Source of the DNA: Acidobacteriota bacterium
GTDB lineage: Bacteria; Acidobacteriota; Vicinamibacteria; Vicinamibacterales; UBA2999
Reading direction: 5' to 3'
NCBI GenBank assembly: GCA_030650395.1
Contig: JAUSDY010000009.1
Coordinates: forward strand, 1-48,169
Length of the DNA stretch: 48,169 nucleotides
Part shown: positions 41,105 to 48,169 of the stretch, piece by piece
How the letters are laid out: each line of letters opens with the position of its first letter
Position numbering within the stretch: the first letter of the stretch is position 1
Position numbers and translations under genes: made by a program
Notes under the pieces: model-generated
Told to the model about the DNA's origin: nothing
What the model saw: only the letters and a program-made list of their open reading frames with translations
Databases searched by the model: none

Positions 41105-41830
41105 GTGTGGCTCACCCTGCTGATCTCGCTCGTCACGATCGCGGCGGCCGCCACCGATCGCCAGACCAGAACCCTCCCTCTGCCGGCCGGCCGCGCGCTG
41201 GCGATCGACATCACGGTCGGCAGCATTCGGCTCGAAGGCTGGGATCGGCCCGACGCCGAGATCGAGATCGAGCGCCGCGCCCCATCAACCGGGCAACTGG
41301 CGCGGCTGCCGATCGCGATCGATGAATCACCGTCGCGGGTGCACGTGCGCGTGGTGCAGGCCGCCGGCGCAACCGACCCCGCCATTCGCGCCGACATCGT
41401 GATTCGCCTGCCGCGTGACGCGGTCGTCGAACGCGTGCAGGTGCTCGAGGGCAAGCTCACGATCAACGCATTTCGGGGAACGCTCTCGGCCGACCTGCGG
41501 CGCGGGCCGATCGAAGGCGCTGATCTATCGGGCGTGCTGCGGCTCGAGACCGGAATCGGATCGATCGTGCTGGCGAGCGCGCGATTGTCGCCGAACGGCC
41601 TGCTTCGCCTCCGTGCGTTCAATGGCGACGTGCGGCTCACGCTGGCGGAGCGCCCGGCCGACGCGCGCGTCCTGGCGCTGGCATTGAACGGTCACATTCG
41701 ATCCGACATTCCGTTGACGATGAAAGACACCTGGGGACCGAGGTGGGGAGAAGCGACGCTCGGCACAGGCGAGCCGGTGATTTCTCTCGACGTCGTGACC
41801 GGCACGATCGAGATCCGATCGCCGCGCTAG
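41105..41830 (+). CDS. DUF4097-like exported beta-repeat protein
   Basis: A 241-residue protein with a signal peptide (LTLLISLVTIAAAA) and repeated short beta strands (LAIDITVGSIRLEGWD, LRLETGIGSIVLASA, LRLRAFNGDVRLTLA, VISLDVVTGTIEIRS) as in DUF4097 proteins, which fold as right-handed beta structures. Function is unknown. The GTG start lies six bases after a perfect TATAAT. Its stop overlaps the stop of the convergent kinase gene (CTAG), leaving no terminator between them. Confidence 0.8.
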   Translation: MWLTLLISLVTIAAAATDRQTRTLPLPAGRALAIDITVGSIRLEGWDRPDAEIEIERRAPSTGQLARLPIAIDESPSRVHVRVVQAAGATDPAIRADIVIRLPRDAVVERVQVLEGKLTINAFRGTLSADLRRGPIEGADLSGVLRLETGIGSIVLASARLSPNGLLRLRAFNGDVRLTLAERPADARVLALALNGHIRSDIPLTMKDTWGPRWGEATLGTGEPVISLDVVTGTIEIRSPR

Positions 41831-44046
41831 CGTCTTTTCAAGCGCTGCTGCGCGTCGTTGTAGCGTGCCGTTCCGGGCGGGACCTTCGCGTACGCCTCTT
41901 TCGCCTTCACCGGATTCTTCAGCCGCCGCTCGTAGATCTCGCCGACGCGGAACCAGGCGTCCATCGGGTTGTCCGGGAATTTCACCGCGAGCTCCTCGAG
42001 CAACTGCGCCGCATCCTCATGCCGGTCCATCTGCGCCAGCATCATCGCCAGGCGGTTGCGCGCGACCATCGACTGCGTGCCGTCCGGGAACTGCGTGATG
42101 AACGTCCGCAACGTGACCAGGACCGACGGCACTTCGACCTTCAGGACCGGATCGATCTCGCGGAAGTCTTTTCGATCGGTCTCGATCCGCAGCTTGGCTT
42201 GTAGCGCCTGCTGGGCCTGCGGCGTGCCCGGGAACTCGCGGACGACCTCGTTCAACAGCTCGCGCGATTGCTGCACCGCGCGGGGTTGTCGTGAGCGGCC
42301 GAGGATGCCGGCGCGGCGCATCTTGCTCTCGGCCGCACGGCGATCGCCTTTGAAGCGGCTCTCGAATTCCACGTACGCCGCCATGGCATCTTCGAGCTTT
42401 CCGGTCTTTTCGTGCAGCTCCGCGGCGAGCAGGGATGCTTCGGCTCCGGCGCGCGAGCCCGGGTACTCGATGATGATTTGGCGCAGGTCGGCGAGCGCCT
42501 GGTCGTTCAAGTTGTTGGCGACCTTGGCCCGCGCAACCTCGAGCCGCTGCGCGGCTTCGGCCTCGCGCGAGACGGGAGCAGGCGCAGGAGCAGGCGCGAC
42601 GGGCGCCGGCGGCGGGGCCTTGGTGGCCGGGCGCGTGGCGGTGGCGTTGCCCCCGGCCGGACGCGCGGCTGCGGCCGCGGGGTTGACCGCGACGGTGCCG
42701 CCGCCCGCGGGCGCCGCCGGTTTGCCGCTCACCGCCGGCGCAGGCGGAGGCGGGGGGGCGGACGTTGGTGGCGCCTCGGCCGGCGCGGTAACGGCAGGCG
42801 CCGTAACGGCAGGAGCGGACGCGGTCTGATTCACGGGCGATGGCGGCTGACCTCCGCGCGTGGCGACATAGGCGCCGATGGCGGCCGCGATCGCGGCGAT
42901 CACGAGAACGGCGGCGCCCGCGCCCCACGCGGCGGGCGATTTCACGGCCGACTTCGTGATCGCGCTCAACGCGGGCCTGGCCGGTGGCGGCGGCGGTGCG
43001 ACGGACGTCGGCGGAGGCGGGCTCGAGGCCCATTCGCCGGATCCCGATCCGCCGGATCCCGATCCGCCGGCCACCGTCACACCGGAGGAAATGACGACGG
43101 TGGCGGTGTCGGGACTGATGTCCAATGGCGCGGCAACCGGGATGTGCCGCGAGCTGGCATCGCGCCGCAACCGCTTCAAATCGGCGCCGAGGTCCGCGGC
43201 CGTCTGGTAGCGCAGCGTGCGATCTTTCTCGAGCGCTTTCGACACGATGCGATCGAGCTCGGACGGCACGTTGGCGTTCAACGAGCTCGGCGCGGCGGGT
43301 TCGCGATTGAGAATGCCGTCGAACACGACGGCGGTGGTGTTGCCGGGAAAACTCACGCGGCCCGTCGCCATCTCGTAGAGAACCACGCCAAACGAGAACA
43401 GATCGGTCCGCGGGTCGACGTCGTCGCCGCGCGCCTGCTCGGGCGACATATACGCGATGGTGCCGACTGTGGTGCCGGCCACGCTGGTGAAATGCTCCGG
43501 CACCTGTGTTTCGCGTTCGGCTTCGATCTGACGTCCCGGACGTCGGTAGTTAGGCGCCAGCTTCGCGAGGCCGAAGTCGAGCACCTTCACCGGGCCGCGC
43601 TTGGTCAGGAAGATGTTGGCGGGCTTCACGTCGCGATGGAGGATGCCCTCGCTGTGCGCGGCATCCAGAGCGTCGGCGACCTGCGCGGCGATGTCGAGCA
43701 TCCTCTGTAGCTCGATCGGCTTTCCCAACAGCCGTTGATCGAGCGGATCGCCATCGAGCAGCTCCATCGCGAGATACAGCTGCCCCTCGTGTTCGTCGAA
43801 GCCGTAGATGGTGCAAATGTTCGGATGGTTAAGAGCCGACGCCGTGCGCGCCTCGCGCTTGAAGCGCTCGACGGCTTCGTCGTTCGCAGTGGCGCCGGGC
43901 GGCAGCACTTTGAGCGCCACCTGGCGCCCGAGTTTGAGGTCTTGCGCGCGGTACACCACCCCCATCCCCCCAGCGCCCAGCTGATCGAGGATCTTGTAGT
44001 GCCCGAAAGTTTCGCCAATCAGGTTCGACACGGTCCGGACAGTCAT
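41827..44046 (-). CDS. Ser/Thr protein kinase with TPR-like extracytoplasmic region
   Basis: A 739-residue Hanks-type kinase. The glycine loop is LGAGGMGVVY, with catalytic Lys46, HRD Asp139 and DFG Asp157; APE is SPEQ. A Pro-rich juxtamembrane linker leads to one transmembrane helix (about 365-390), then a long Ala/Pro-rich spacer and a helical repeat region (about 520-739; YPGSRAGAEASLLAAELHEK, FPDNPMDAWFRVGEIYERR) like TPR/YfiO outer-membrane-assembly repeats. It probably senses the envelope and phosphorylates cytoplasmic targets. It is divergent from iclR with a 73-base gap. Confidence 0.93.
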   Translation of the reverse strand: MTVRTVSNLIGETFGHYKILDQLGAGGMGVVYRAQDLKLGRQVALKVLPPGATANDEAVERFKREARTASALNHPNICTIYGFDEHEGQLYLAMELLDGDPLDQRLLGKPIELQRMLDIAAQVADALDAAHSEGILHRDVKPANIFLTKRGPVKVLDFGLAKLAPNYRRPGRQIEAERETQVPEHFTSVAGTTVGTIAYMSPEQARGDDVDPRTDLFSFGVVLYEMATGRVSFPGNTTAVVFDGILNREPAAPSSLNANVPSELDRIVSKALEKDRTLRYQTAADLGADLKRLRRDASSRHIPVAAPLDISPDTATVVISSGVTVAGGSGSGGSGSGEWASSPPPPTSVAPPPPPARPALSAITKSAVKSPAAWGAGAAVLVIAAIAAAIGAYVATRGGQPPSPVNQTASAPAVTAPAVTAPAEAPPTSAPPPPPAPAVSGKPAAPAGGGTVAVNPAAAAARPAGGNATATRPATKAPPPAPVAPAPAPAPVSREAEAAQRLEVARAKVANNLNDQALADLRQIIIEYPGSRAGAEASLLAAELHEKTGKLEDAMAAYVEFESRFKGDRRAAESKMRRAGILGRSRQPRAVQQSRELLNEVVREFPGTPQAQQALQAKLRIETDRKDFREIDPVLKVEVPSVLVTLRTFITQFPDGTQSMVARNRLAMMLAQMDRHEDAAQLLEELAVKFPDNPMDAWFRVGEIYERRLKNPVKAKEAYAKVPPGTARYNDAQQRLKRR

Positions 44047-44110
44047 CCTATGCCTGTAACGCCTTGACAGGGAAGGGGGCTAACGCTACAGTCAGGAATC
44101 TGAAACGTCG

Positions 44111-44125
44111 TTCCACATAATGGAA
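44111..44125. promoter_or_regulatory. IclR-type dyad overlapping its own start codon
   Basis: TTCCA-CATAA-TGGAA is a perfect 5-base dyad whose right half begins in the iclR ATG (44120-44122). IclR-family proteins bind similar TTCC/GGAA palindromes, so autorepression is likely. It also lies in the gap shared with the divergent kinase gene. Confidence 0.6.
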
Positions 44126-44902
44126 TCAGATCAGCCTCCTGACCGCGTTCGCGGCTCCGCGACCTCTATCGACAAAGCGCTCGAGGTCTGCGAGGTCTTG
44201 AGCGGCGTGCCCCGCGGCATGAGCCTCTCGGATTTGGCACGTTCGGTCCGCCAACCGGCCTCCACCGTGCATCGCCTGCTGCGCGTGCTCAAGGGCCGGG
44301 GCTACGTGCGCCAGGACGACGAGACGCAGCGCTACGGATTGACGCTCAAAATGCTCGACCTGAGCTTCAGATCGCTCGGCCAGTCGGAGCTCCGGCTGCA
44401 TGCGTATCCGATCATGCGCGAGTACGTGCTGCGCACGCCGTATCGCGGATTCATCGCGATTCCCGCCAGCGGCGAGGTGACTTACGTGTGGAGCGCCGGG
44501 CCGGACGAAGTCGCGATGCGCACCGTCTACGGAAAGGAAATGCCGGGACACTGCGCGATGTATTTTTCACCGCGGCAAGCGACGCGTCGCCTGAGCTGCC
44601 TGCGGCTCGCGTCGCCGTCGGAGTTGAGCAAACCCGAAGCGACCGTCGTGCGCATGGGGCCGCCGCCGGTCGAGCCCGACGCCCTGCAACGGTTGTTCTG
44701 CACCTGCGCTCCGGTGCGCGATTACACCGGCCAGGAAGTCGCACGCGTCGGCGTATTCGGGCACGGGCCCGACGATCGGCCGATTCTCACCGAACACCAC
44801 CGCGGCGCGTGGGACCTGGCGCGCCGCATCTCGATGCGCCTGGGTCACGTGCCGGCCAACGCTCTTGAGAGCACCGCATACCTCTTAACTCTTAACTCGT
44901 AA
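44120..44902 (+). CDS. IclR family transcriptional regulator
   Basis: A 260-residue IclR-type regulator. The winged helix is at 10-75 (LSDLARSVRQPASTVHRLLRVLKGRGYV) and the effector domain follows, with GHCAMYFSP and the late VGVFGHGPDD. A hydrophobic ligand pocket is expected; the effector is unknown. The last six residues (LLTLNS) and the TAA stop are translated from a heptamer array, so the original C terminus has been replaced. Downstream after the array is a ferredoxin gene on the same strand. Confidence 0.9.
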   Translation: MESDQPPDRVRGSATSIDKALEVCEVLSGVPRGMSLSDLARSVRQPASTVHRLLRVLKGRGYVRQDDETQRYGLTLKMLDLSFRSLGQSELRLHAYPIMREYVLRTPYRGFIAIPASGEVTYVWSAGPDEVAMRTVYGKEMPGHCAMYFSPRQATRRLSCLRLASPSELSKPEATVVRMGPPPVEPDALQRLFCTCAPVRDYTGQEVARVGVFGHGPDDRPILTEHHRGAWDLARRISMRLGHVPANALESTAYLLTLNS

Positions 44903-44926
44903 CTCTTAACTCTGCACTCTTAACTT
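44885..44926. repeat. TTAACTC heptamer array
   Basis: Six consecutive heptamers (TTAACTC, TTAACTC, GTAACTC, TTAACTC, TGCACTC, TTAACTT). It contains the iclR stop codon at 44900-44902 and ends 12 bases before the ferredoxin ATG. It is the same heptamer as in the UDG gene at 17795-17825. Confidence 0.95.
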
Positions 44927-44938
44927 CAAGGATCGGAT

Positions 44939-45199
44939 ATGGCGTACATCATCACGGAACCCTGCATCGGCACCAAAGACTCGGCCTGCGTCGACGTCTG
45001 CCCGGTGGACTGCATCCACCCCCGTAAGGATGAGGCGGACTTCGAGGCGGAAACGATGCTCTTCATTCACCCTGACGAATGCATCGACTGCGGCGCCTGC
45101 GTCCCGGCGTGCCCGGTCGAGGCCATTTTTGCCCTCGACGAGGTGCCGGAGAAGTGGAAGAGCTATATCGAGATCAACGCCAACCACTTTCAGAAATAA
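44939..45199 (+). CDS. 7Fe-type ferredoxin ([3Fe-4S][4Fe-4S])
   Basis: An 86-residue ferredoxin. Cys9, Cys17, Cys21 and Cys25 are followed by Cys48, Cys51, Cys54 and Cys58. The first motif CIGTKDSACVDVCP lacks the second cysteine of a normal CxxC, as in Thermus-type 7Fe ferredoxins, so one cluster should be [3Fe-4S]. The C-terminal VPEKWKSYIEIN is also typical. It is a low-potential electron carrier of the cytoplasm. A Shine-Dalgarno sequence AAGGATCGGAT precedes the ATG. Confidence 0.93.
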   Translation: MAYIITEPCIGTKDSACVDVCPVDCIHPRKDEADFEAETMLFIHPDECIDCGACVPACPVEAIFALDEVPEKWKSYIEINANHFQK

Positions 45200-45202
45200 C
45201 GG

Positions 45203-45326
45203 TTGACGGACGGGAGATTCCACTAGAATCGGCCTCATGAACCGGGTTGCGCCCCCGGCTTTCGGCTCTTGATCCATTGATGTTGTGATCGGTACAGCCT
45301 TCGCCCGGTTTTTTGGCGGCGAAGGC
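45203..45326 (+). promoter_or_regulatory. Leader region with promoter, tiny ORF and hairpin
   Basis: TTGACG (45203-45208) and TAGAAT (45224-45229) could be a promoter with a short 15-base spacer. Seven bases on, an 11-codon ORF starts at 45237 (MNRVAPPAFGS, stop 45272). Then GCCTTCGCC and GGCGAAGGC (45297-45326) form a 9-base-pair stem around a T-rich loop, 10 bases before the Shine-Dalgarno sequence of the next gene. Together this resembles an attenuator-like leader, though each part is individually weak. Confidence 0.35.
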
Positions 45327-45342
45327 GCACGAAAGAGGGTGT

Positions 45343-46851
45343 ATGTCGATTCGACCCCGCTTTGCGTTGGTGGCCGCGCTGATTGTGGCGGCAATGGTCT
45401 CGGGGGTGCACGGGCGCACGGCCCCTGATGACGCTGAGCTCCAGTTCCAGATCGGGACCCTCCTGTTCGAGGAGACGCGCTTCCGCGAGGCGCTCGAAGC
45501 CTTCCGGAAGGCGACCCGCACCGACAACAAGTCAATCGCCGTGCAGGCCCGCATCGGCGTGGTCAAGTCGGCGCTGCGGCTGGGCGAGTTCGCCGAAGCG
45601 CAGCGCGAAGCGGCGACGCTCAAGAAGGCCGAGCCGCGCAGCGCCGAAATCATCTCGATCCACGCCGACGCGCTGTGGTCGGGCGGACTATTCGACGAGG
45701 CCCACTCCGAGTTCAAGGACGCGCTGGCCCTGGTGCCGGGGTTGTCGCGCGGTCATCACGGACTGGCGCGCGCGCTCGCCTCGCAGAACAAGCTGGACGA
45801 GGCGCTGAACGAAGCGCAGATCGCCCTCAAGCTCGCACCGCGCGACGAGGAGATGCACCACACCGTCGGCGCGATCTTCGAGCGCATGCGCCGCTACGAG
45901 CAGGCGGCCGCGGCCTACGGCAATTACGTCAATCTGCTGCCGAACAAGGATCGCAGCGACAAGGCGTCGTGGTCGCGATCGCAGATCCGCTTCCTCAAGT
46001 CGTTCGGCGAGCGCGAGCCGATCGCGATCGACGACCAGGGCGAGGACCAGCTCCACACCGTCGACTTCCGCGTCGTCAATGAGAAGGTCATCGTCAAGGC
46101 CAGGGTCAACGGCGGGCGCCCGCAGGACTTCGTGCTCGACACCGGATCCGAGCTCACGACCATTTCGCGCCAGACCGCCTCATCTGGGGTGGTGCGGCCG
46201 ATCACCTACACGCTCAGCGCGGGCGTCGGCGAGGTTGGCCTTCGCGGCCTGCAGCTGGGACGGCTCGACACGCTCGAGATCGGCACGCTCAAGCTGAGCA
46301 ACATTCCGACGCTGATCAAGGCGCCGGCGCTGCGCGGTATCCCCAAGCGCGAAACGGAAAGTTTCTCGCCGCTCGGCCTCGGGCTGTCGATGACGATCGA
46401 CTACGCCGCGCGTAAGCTGTCGATCGGCAAGACGCTGCCGGCGGAGAAGTCCGAGTTCACGTTGCCGATGCGGCACCATCGGCTGACGCTGGTGCGCGGG
46501 ATGATCAACCAGACGCGCCCGACCTACTTCGTGGTCGACACCGGCGGTGAGGTGATCTCGATCAGCACCGCGACGGCTGAGGATCTCAACCAGACGATGG
46601 CGCGGAAGATCGCGTTGCGGGTCTACGGCACGTCGGGGTGGGACCGCGACGCGTTTCTGATGCCGGGCGTCAACCTGCGGTTCAACGACATCGCCTTCAA
46701 TAACTTCGCGGTGGTGGTGTTGAATCTGCAGGCGCCGAGCGTGCTGCTCGGCTTCCAGGTCGGCGGCATCGTCGGGCACAAGTTCCTGAGCCCGTACCGC
46801 GTCTCGCTCGATCTCGACCGCAGCGAGCTGCGGATGACGAAGGCGAATTAA
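45343..46851 (+). CDS. TPR and retropepsin-like aspartyl protease protein
   Basis: A 502-residue exported protein: signal peptide (FALVAALIVAAMVSGVHG), a TPR solenoid (about 30-200; RFREALEAFRKATR, LFDEAHSEFKDALALVPG, KLDEALNEAQIALKLAP) and two retropepsin-like halves with active-site motifs FVLDTGSELT and FVVDTGGEV. Having both DTG motifs in one chain suggests a self-contained pepsin-like or pseudo-dimeric protease. Targets are unknown; the TPR part may present substrates in the periplasm. I start at the ATG at 45343 after GAGGGTG. The stop overlaps that of the convergent thioesterase gene. Confidence 0.87.
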   Translation: MSIRPRFALVAALIVAAMVSGVHGRTAPDDAELQFQIGTLLFEETRFREALEAFRKATRTDNKSIAVQARIGVVKSALRLGEFAEAQREAATLKKAEPRSAEIISIHADALWSGGLFDEAHSEFKDALALVPGLSRGHHGLARALASQNKLDEALNEAQIALKLAPRDEEMHHTVGAIFERMRRYEQAAAAYGNYVNLLPNKDRSDKASWSRSQIRFLKSFGEREPIAIDDQGEDQLHTVDFRVVNEKVIVKARVNGGRPQDFVLDTGSELTTISRQTASSGVVRPITYTLSAGVGEVGLRGLQLGRLDTLEIGTLKLSNIPTLIKAPALRGIPKRETESFSPLGLGLSMTIDYAARKLSIGKTLPAEKSEFTLPMRHHRLTLVRGMINQTRPTYFVVDTGGEVISISTATAEDLNQTMARKIALRVYGTSGWDRDAFLMPGVNLRFNDIAFNNFAVVVLNLQAPSVLLGFQVGGIVGHKFLSPYRVSLDLDRSELRMTKAN

Positions 46852-47342
46852 CTTTCAACTTTCTGCGTTCCCCTCCGCTCCATTTTGCGGCGCAGCCGAT
46901 CGGCGCGGCGCTCGTGCGCCTGCCGGCAGCGCTCTTCATCATCCGGCGTTTCCATCAACAACGGCCGCACCTCCAGCGGCTTGCCGTCGCGATCGATCGA
47001 GACGAACGTGAGGTAGGCGCGGCTGGTCAGCCGGCGCCTGCCGGTCTCGATCTGCTCCGAGAAGACCTCGACTTCCACTTCCAGCGATGTCTTGAAGACG
47101 CAAGTCACGCGCGACTTGAGGATGATCAGGTCGCCGACCTTGATCGCATGAATGAACTCGAGGCCATCGACGCCCGCGGTGAGCGCAAGCGTGTTGGTGT
47201 GGCGATGGCAGGCGATGGCGCCGGTGATGTCGATGAGGTGCATCACCGTGCCGCCCAGGATGAACCCGAGCGGGTTGGAGTCGTTCGGCAGGACGACCTG
47301 CACGGTCTCTGCCGTCGACTCTTGCCACCGCTTGGGAATCAT
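46848..47342 (-). CDS. Hotdog-fold acyl-CoA thioesterase
   Basis: A 164-residue YciA/ACOT-type thioesterase. QVVLPNDSNPLGFILGGTVMHLID carries the active-site Asn-Asp region and the family's glycine-rich turn, followed by DITGAIACHRH and a second strand set (VGDLIILKSRV). It hydrolyses acyl-CoA esters; chain-length preference cannot be read. The C-terminal KVES and stop are encoded by two AACTTTC heptamers. Start codon context consists of a GGCTTGGG-type repeat, with no Shine-Dalgarno sequence. Confidence 0.9.
   Translation of the reverse strand: MIPKRWQESTAETVQVVLPNDSNPLGFILGGTVMHLIDITGAIACHRHTNTLALTAGVDGLEFIHAIKVGDLIILKSRVTCVFKTSLEVEVEVFSEQIETGRRRLTSRAYLTFVSIDRDGKPLEVRPLLMETPDDEERCRQAHERRADRLRRKMERRGTQKVES
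46850..46863. repeat. Two AACTTTC heptamers at converging gene ends
   Basis: Two exact heptamers, reverse complement of the GTTGAAA/GAAAGTT family at 10631-10712. They encode the last residues of the thioesterase, beside the overlapping stop codons of two convergent genes. Confidence 0.8.
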
Positions 47343-47412
47343 GAGGGCTTGGGGGCTTGGGGGCTCAAGGGCTTGAGCACCCTTTCAAGTCCTCAAGTCC
47401 TCAGGTCCTCAG
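47343..47412. repeat. GGCTTGGG and AAGTCCTC array
   Basis: The left part repeats GGGCTTGG units, the right part CAAGTCCT units with an 8-base period, and CTCAAGGGCTTGAG forms a small palindrome between them. It fills the gap between the Omp85 barrel gene and the thioesterase gene. Related units occur at 4317-4344. Confidence 0.8.
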
Positions 47413-47419
47413 GCGCAGC

Positions 47420-48169
47420 CTACCAGTCGTAGCCAATCCACATCGAGAACTTGGCCTTGCGGAACGCCGCGCTGCCGCCGTTCTGGGCGAACACGATGTC
47501 TTCCCAGTTCTTGTTCATCAGCGTCTTCCACGACCAGTCGAAGTGGACTGGGAAGCCCAGGGCGAAGGTCGCGAGGCTGATGCCGTAGGAAGCGCGCGCA
47601 TCGACGAGGCGATTGCCGCTGATCAGGACCGGCGTCCCGAAGATCGGCTGCTGGTTGGCGTCGAAGCCGACCACCGGGCGTTCGATGGAGGCCGACCGCG
47701 TGAACGCTTTGAAGGGCGTGCCCTCGAAGTGCGCGCCGCCCAGGCCGGCAAAGAGCGTCGCACGCACCCCGCCCAGCACGCCGATCGGCGTGGCCATGGC
47801 GTCGATCAACGGGAAGCGCAGTTCGGCGTTGGTGAAGAACGCGTTCTGGCCGATGAACTCCAGGTACTCGTAGCCGCGCAGCTCGGAGTTGCCGCCGAAA
47901 TAGGTGTAATCGGGCGCGGTGCCCCAGCTCTTGAAACCGCGCGCGCGCAGCGCCAGCAGGCCGGTGGCGCCGAGCCGGAAATACTTCCGCGCGTCGCCAT
48001 CAAGAGTCTGCCGCGACAGCGAGTTGCCGACCTTCGGCGCGATCTCATAGGCCAGCCGCATGGTGCTGCCCGAGAGCGGCCCGAACTCGCGGAAGACGGT
48101 GGACTCCTGCACGAACGCCTAGCCGAACGGCGCCCTGGTGCCGTTATTGAACAGCGCGCGGCCGTACTG
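47420..48169 (-). pseudogene. Omp85/BamA-type outer-membrane barrel, amber-interrupted, partial
   Basis: The C-terminal part of a surface-antigen (Omp85/BamA-TamA) barrel: GNSELRGYEYLEFIG is the conserved strand region and NAELRFPLIDAM follows; the chain ends WIGYDW with an aromatic terminal residue. The frame continues to the window edge (QYGRALFNNGTRAPFG) but is broken by a TAG at 48119-48121, between FG and AFVQ. CAG (Gln) at that place would restore one continuous protein, so a single C-to-T change explains it. The 5' part lies outside the window. Confidence 0.8.

Overview
The window is GC-rich and densely coded. The best taxonomic clue is an acidobacterial-type 'duplicated orphan' MacB/FtsX permease with its own PadR repressor. 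A Ser/Thr kinase with a TPR tail, DUF5777 and DUF4097 proteins, a MoxR-VWA pair and many palindromic and tandem repeats between genes fit the same picture. I infer a member of Acidobacteriota, probably Vicinamibacteria-like; no rRNA or complete tRNA is present to prove it.

Layout. 1-2290 is mobile DNA: an IS21-type end, a truncated ORF, a DUF2958 gene and a large serine recombinase whose last codons read through a tRNA 3'-end-like sequence. 2320-5868 (minus) is a MoxR ATPase, VWA protein and LON-domain protein. 5876-11367 holds two divergent units: an unknown membrane protein on one side, and GDPD, a PLP dehydratase and two DUF2157-like membrane proteins on the other; a secreted cupin follows. 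11403-16600 (minus) is a GT2 glycosyltransferase, a polytopic GT-C-like membrane protein, and PadR with its permease. 16821-18425 is a lipoprotein and a family-5 uracil-DNA glycosylase. 18546-28234 encodes pyruvate dehydrogenase E1, E2 and E3 plus lipoyl synthase, interrupted by an IS-scarred region with a truncated membrane gene and an ankyrin gene lacking its 5' end. 28477-33555 holds a four-helix-bundle protein, a UPF0173-type hydrolase and a TetR/boxC/boxB locus for aerobic benzoyl-CoA degradation. 33590-41084 (minus) is a two-component system of NtrC type, co-transcribed with a beta-barrel protein and a cupredoxin-like protein. Downstream is a periplasmic redox set (CuA-like protein, monoheme cytochrome, DUF5777 protein, cupredoxin lipoprotein) behind a sigma-54-like promoter. 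41105-48169 has a DUF4097 protein, the kinase, an IclR regulator, a 7Fe-type ferredoxin, a TPR-aspartyl protease, a hotdog thioesterase and an Omp85-type barrel broken by an amber codon.

Two genome-wide habits stand out. First, eight genes carry a TATAAT-like box exactly six bases before the ATG or GTG, which implies leaderless transcripts starting at the start codon. Second, many intergenic gaps hold a short tandem array (period 7-10) or a small perfect hairpin. Several of these have entered coding sequence in frame or rewritten gene ends (uracil-DNA glycosylase, IclR, VWA protein, BoxC).

Functionally, E1-E2-E3 with LipA form a self-contained pyruvate dehydrogenase and lipoylation module. 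The sigma-54 regulator and the redox genes look like a self-regulated extracytoplasmic copper or electron-transfer system; I consider it the best candidate for an undescribed system here.
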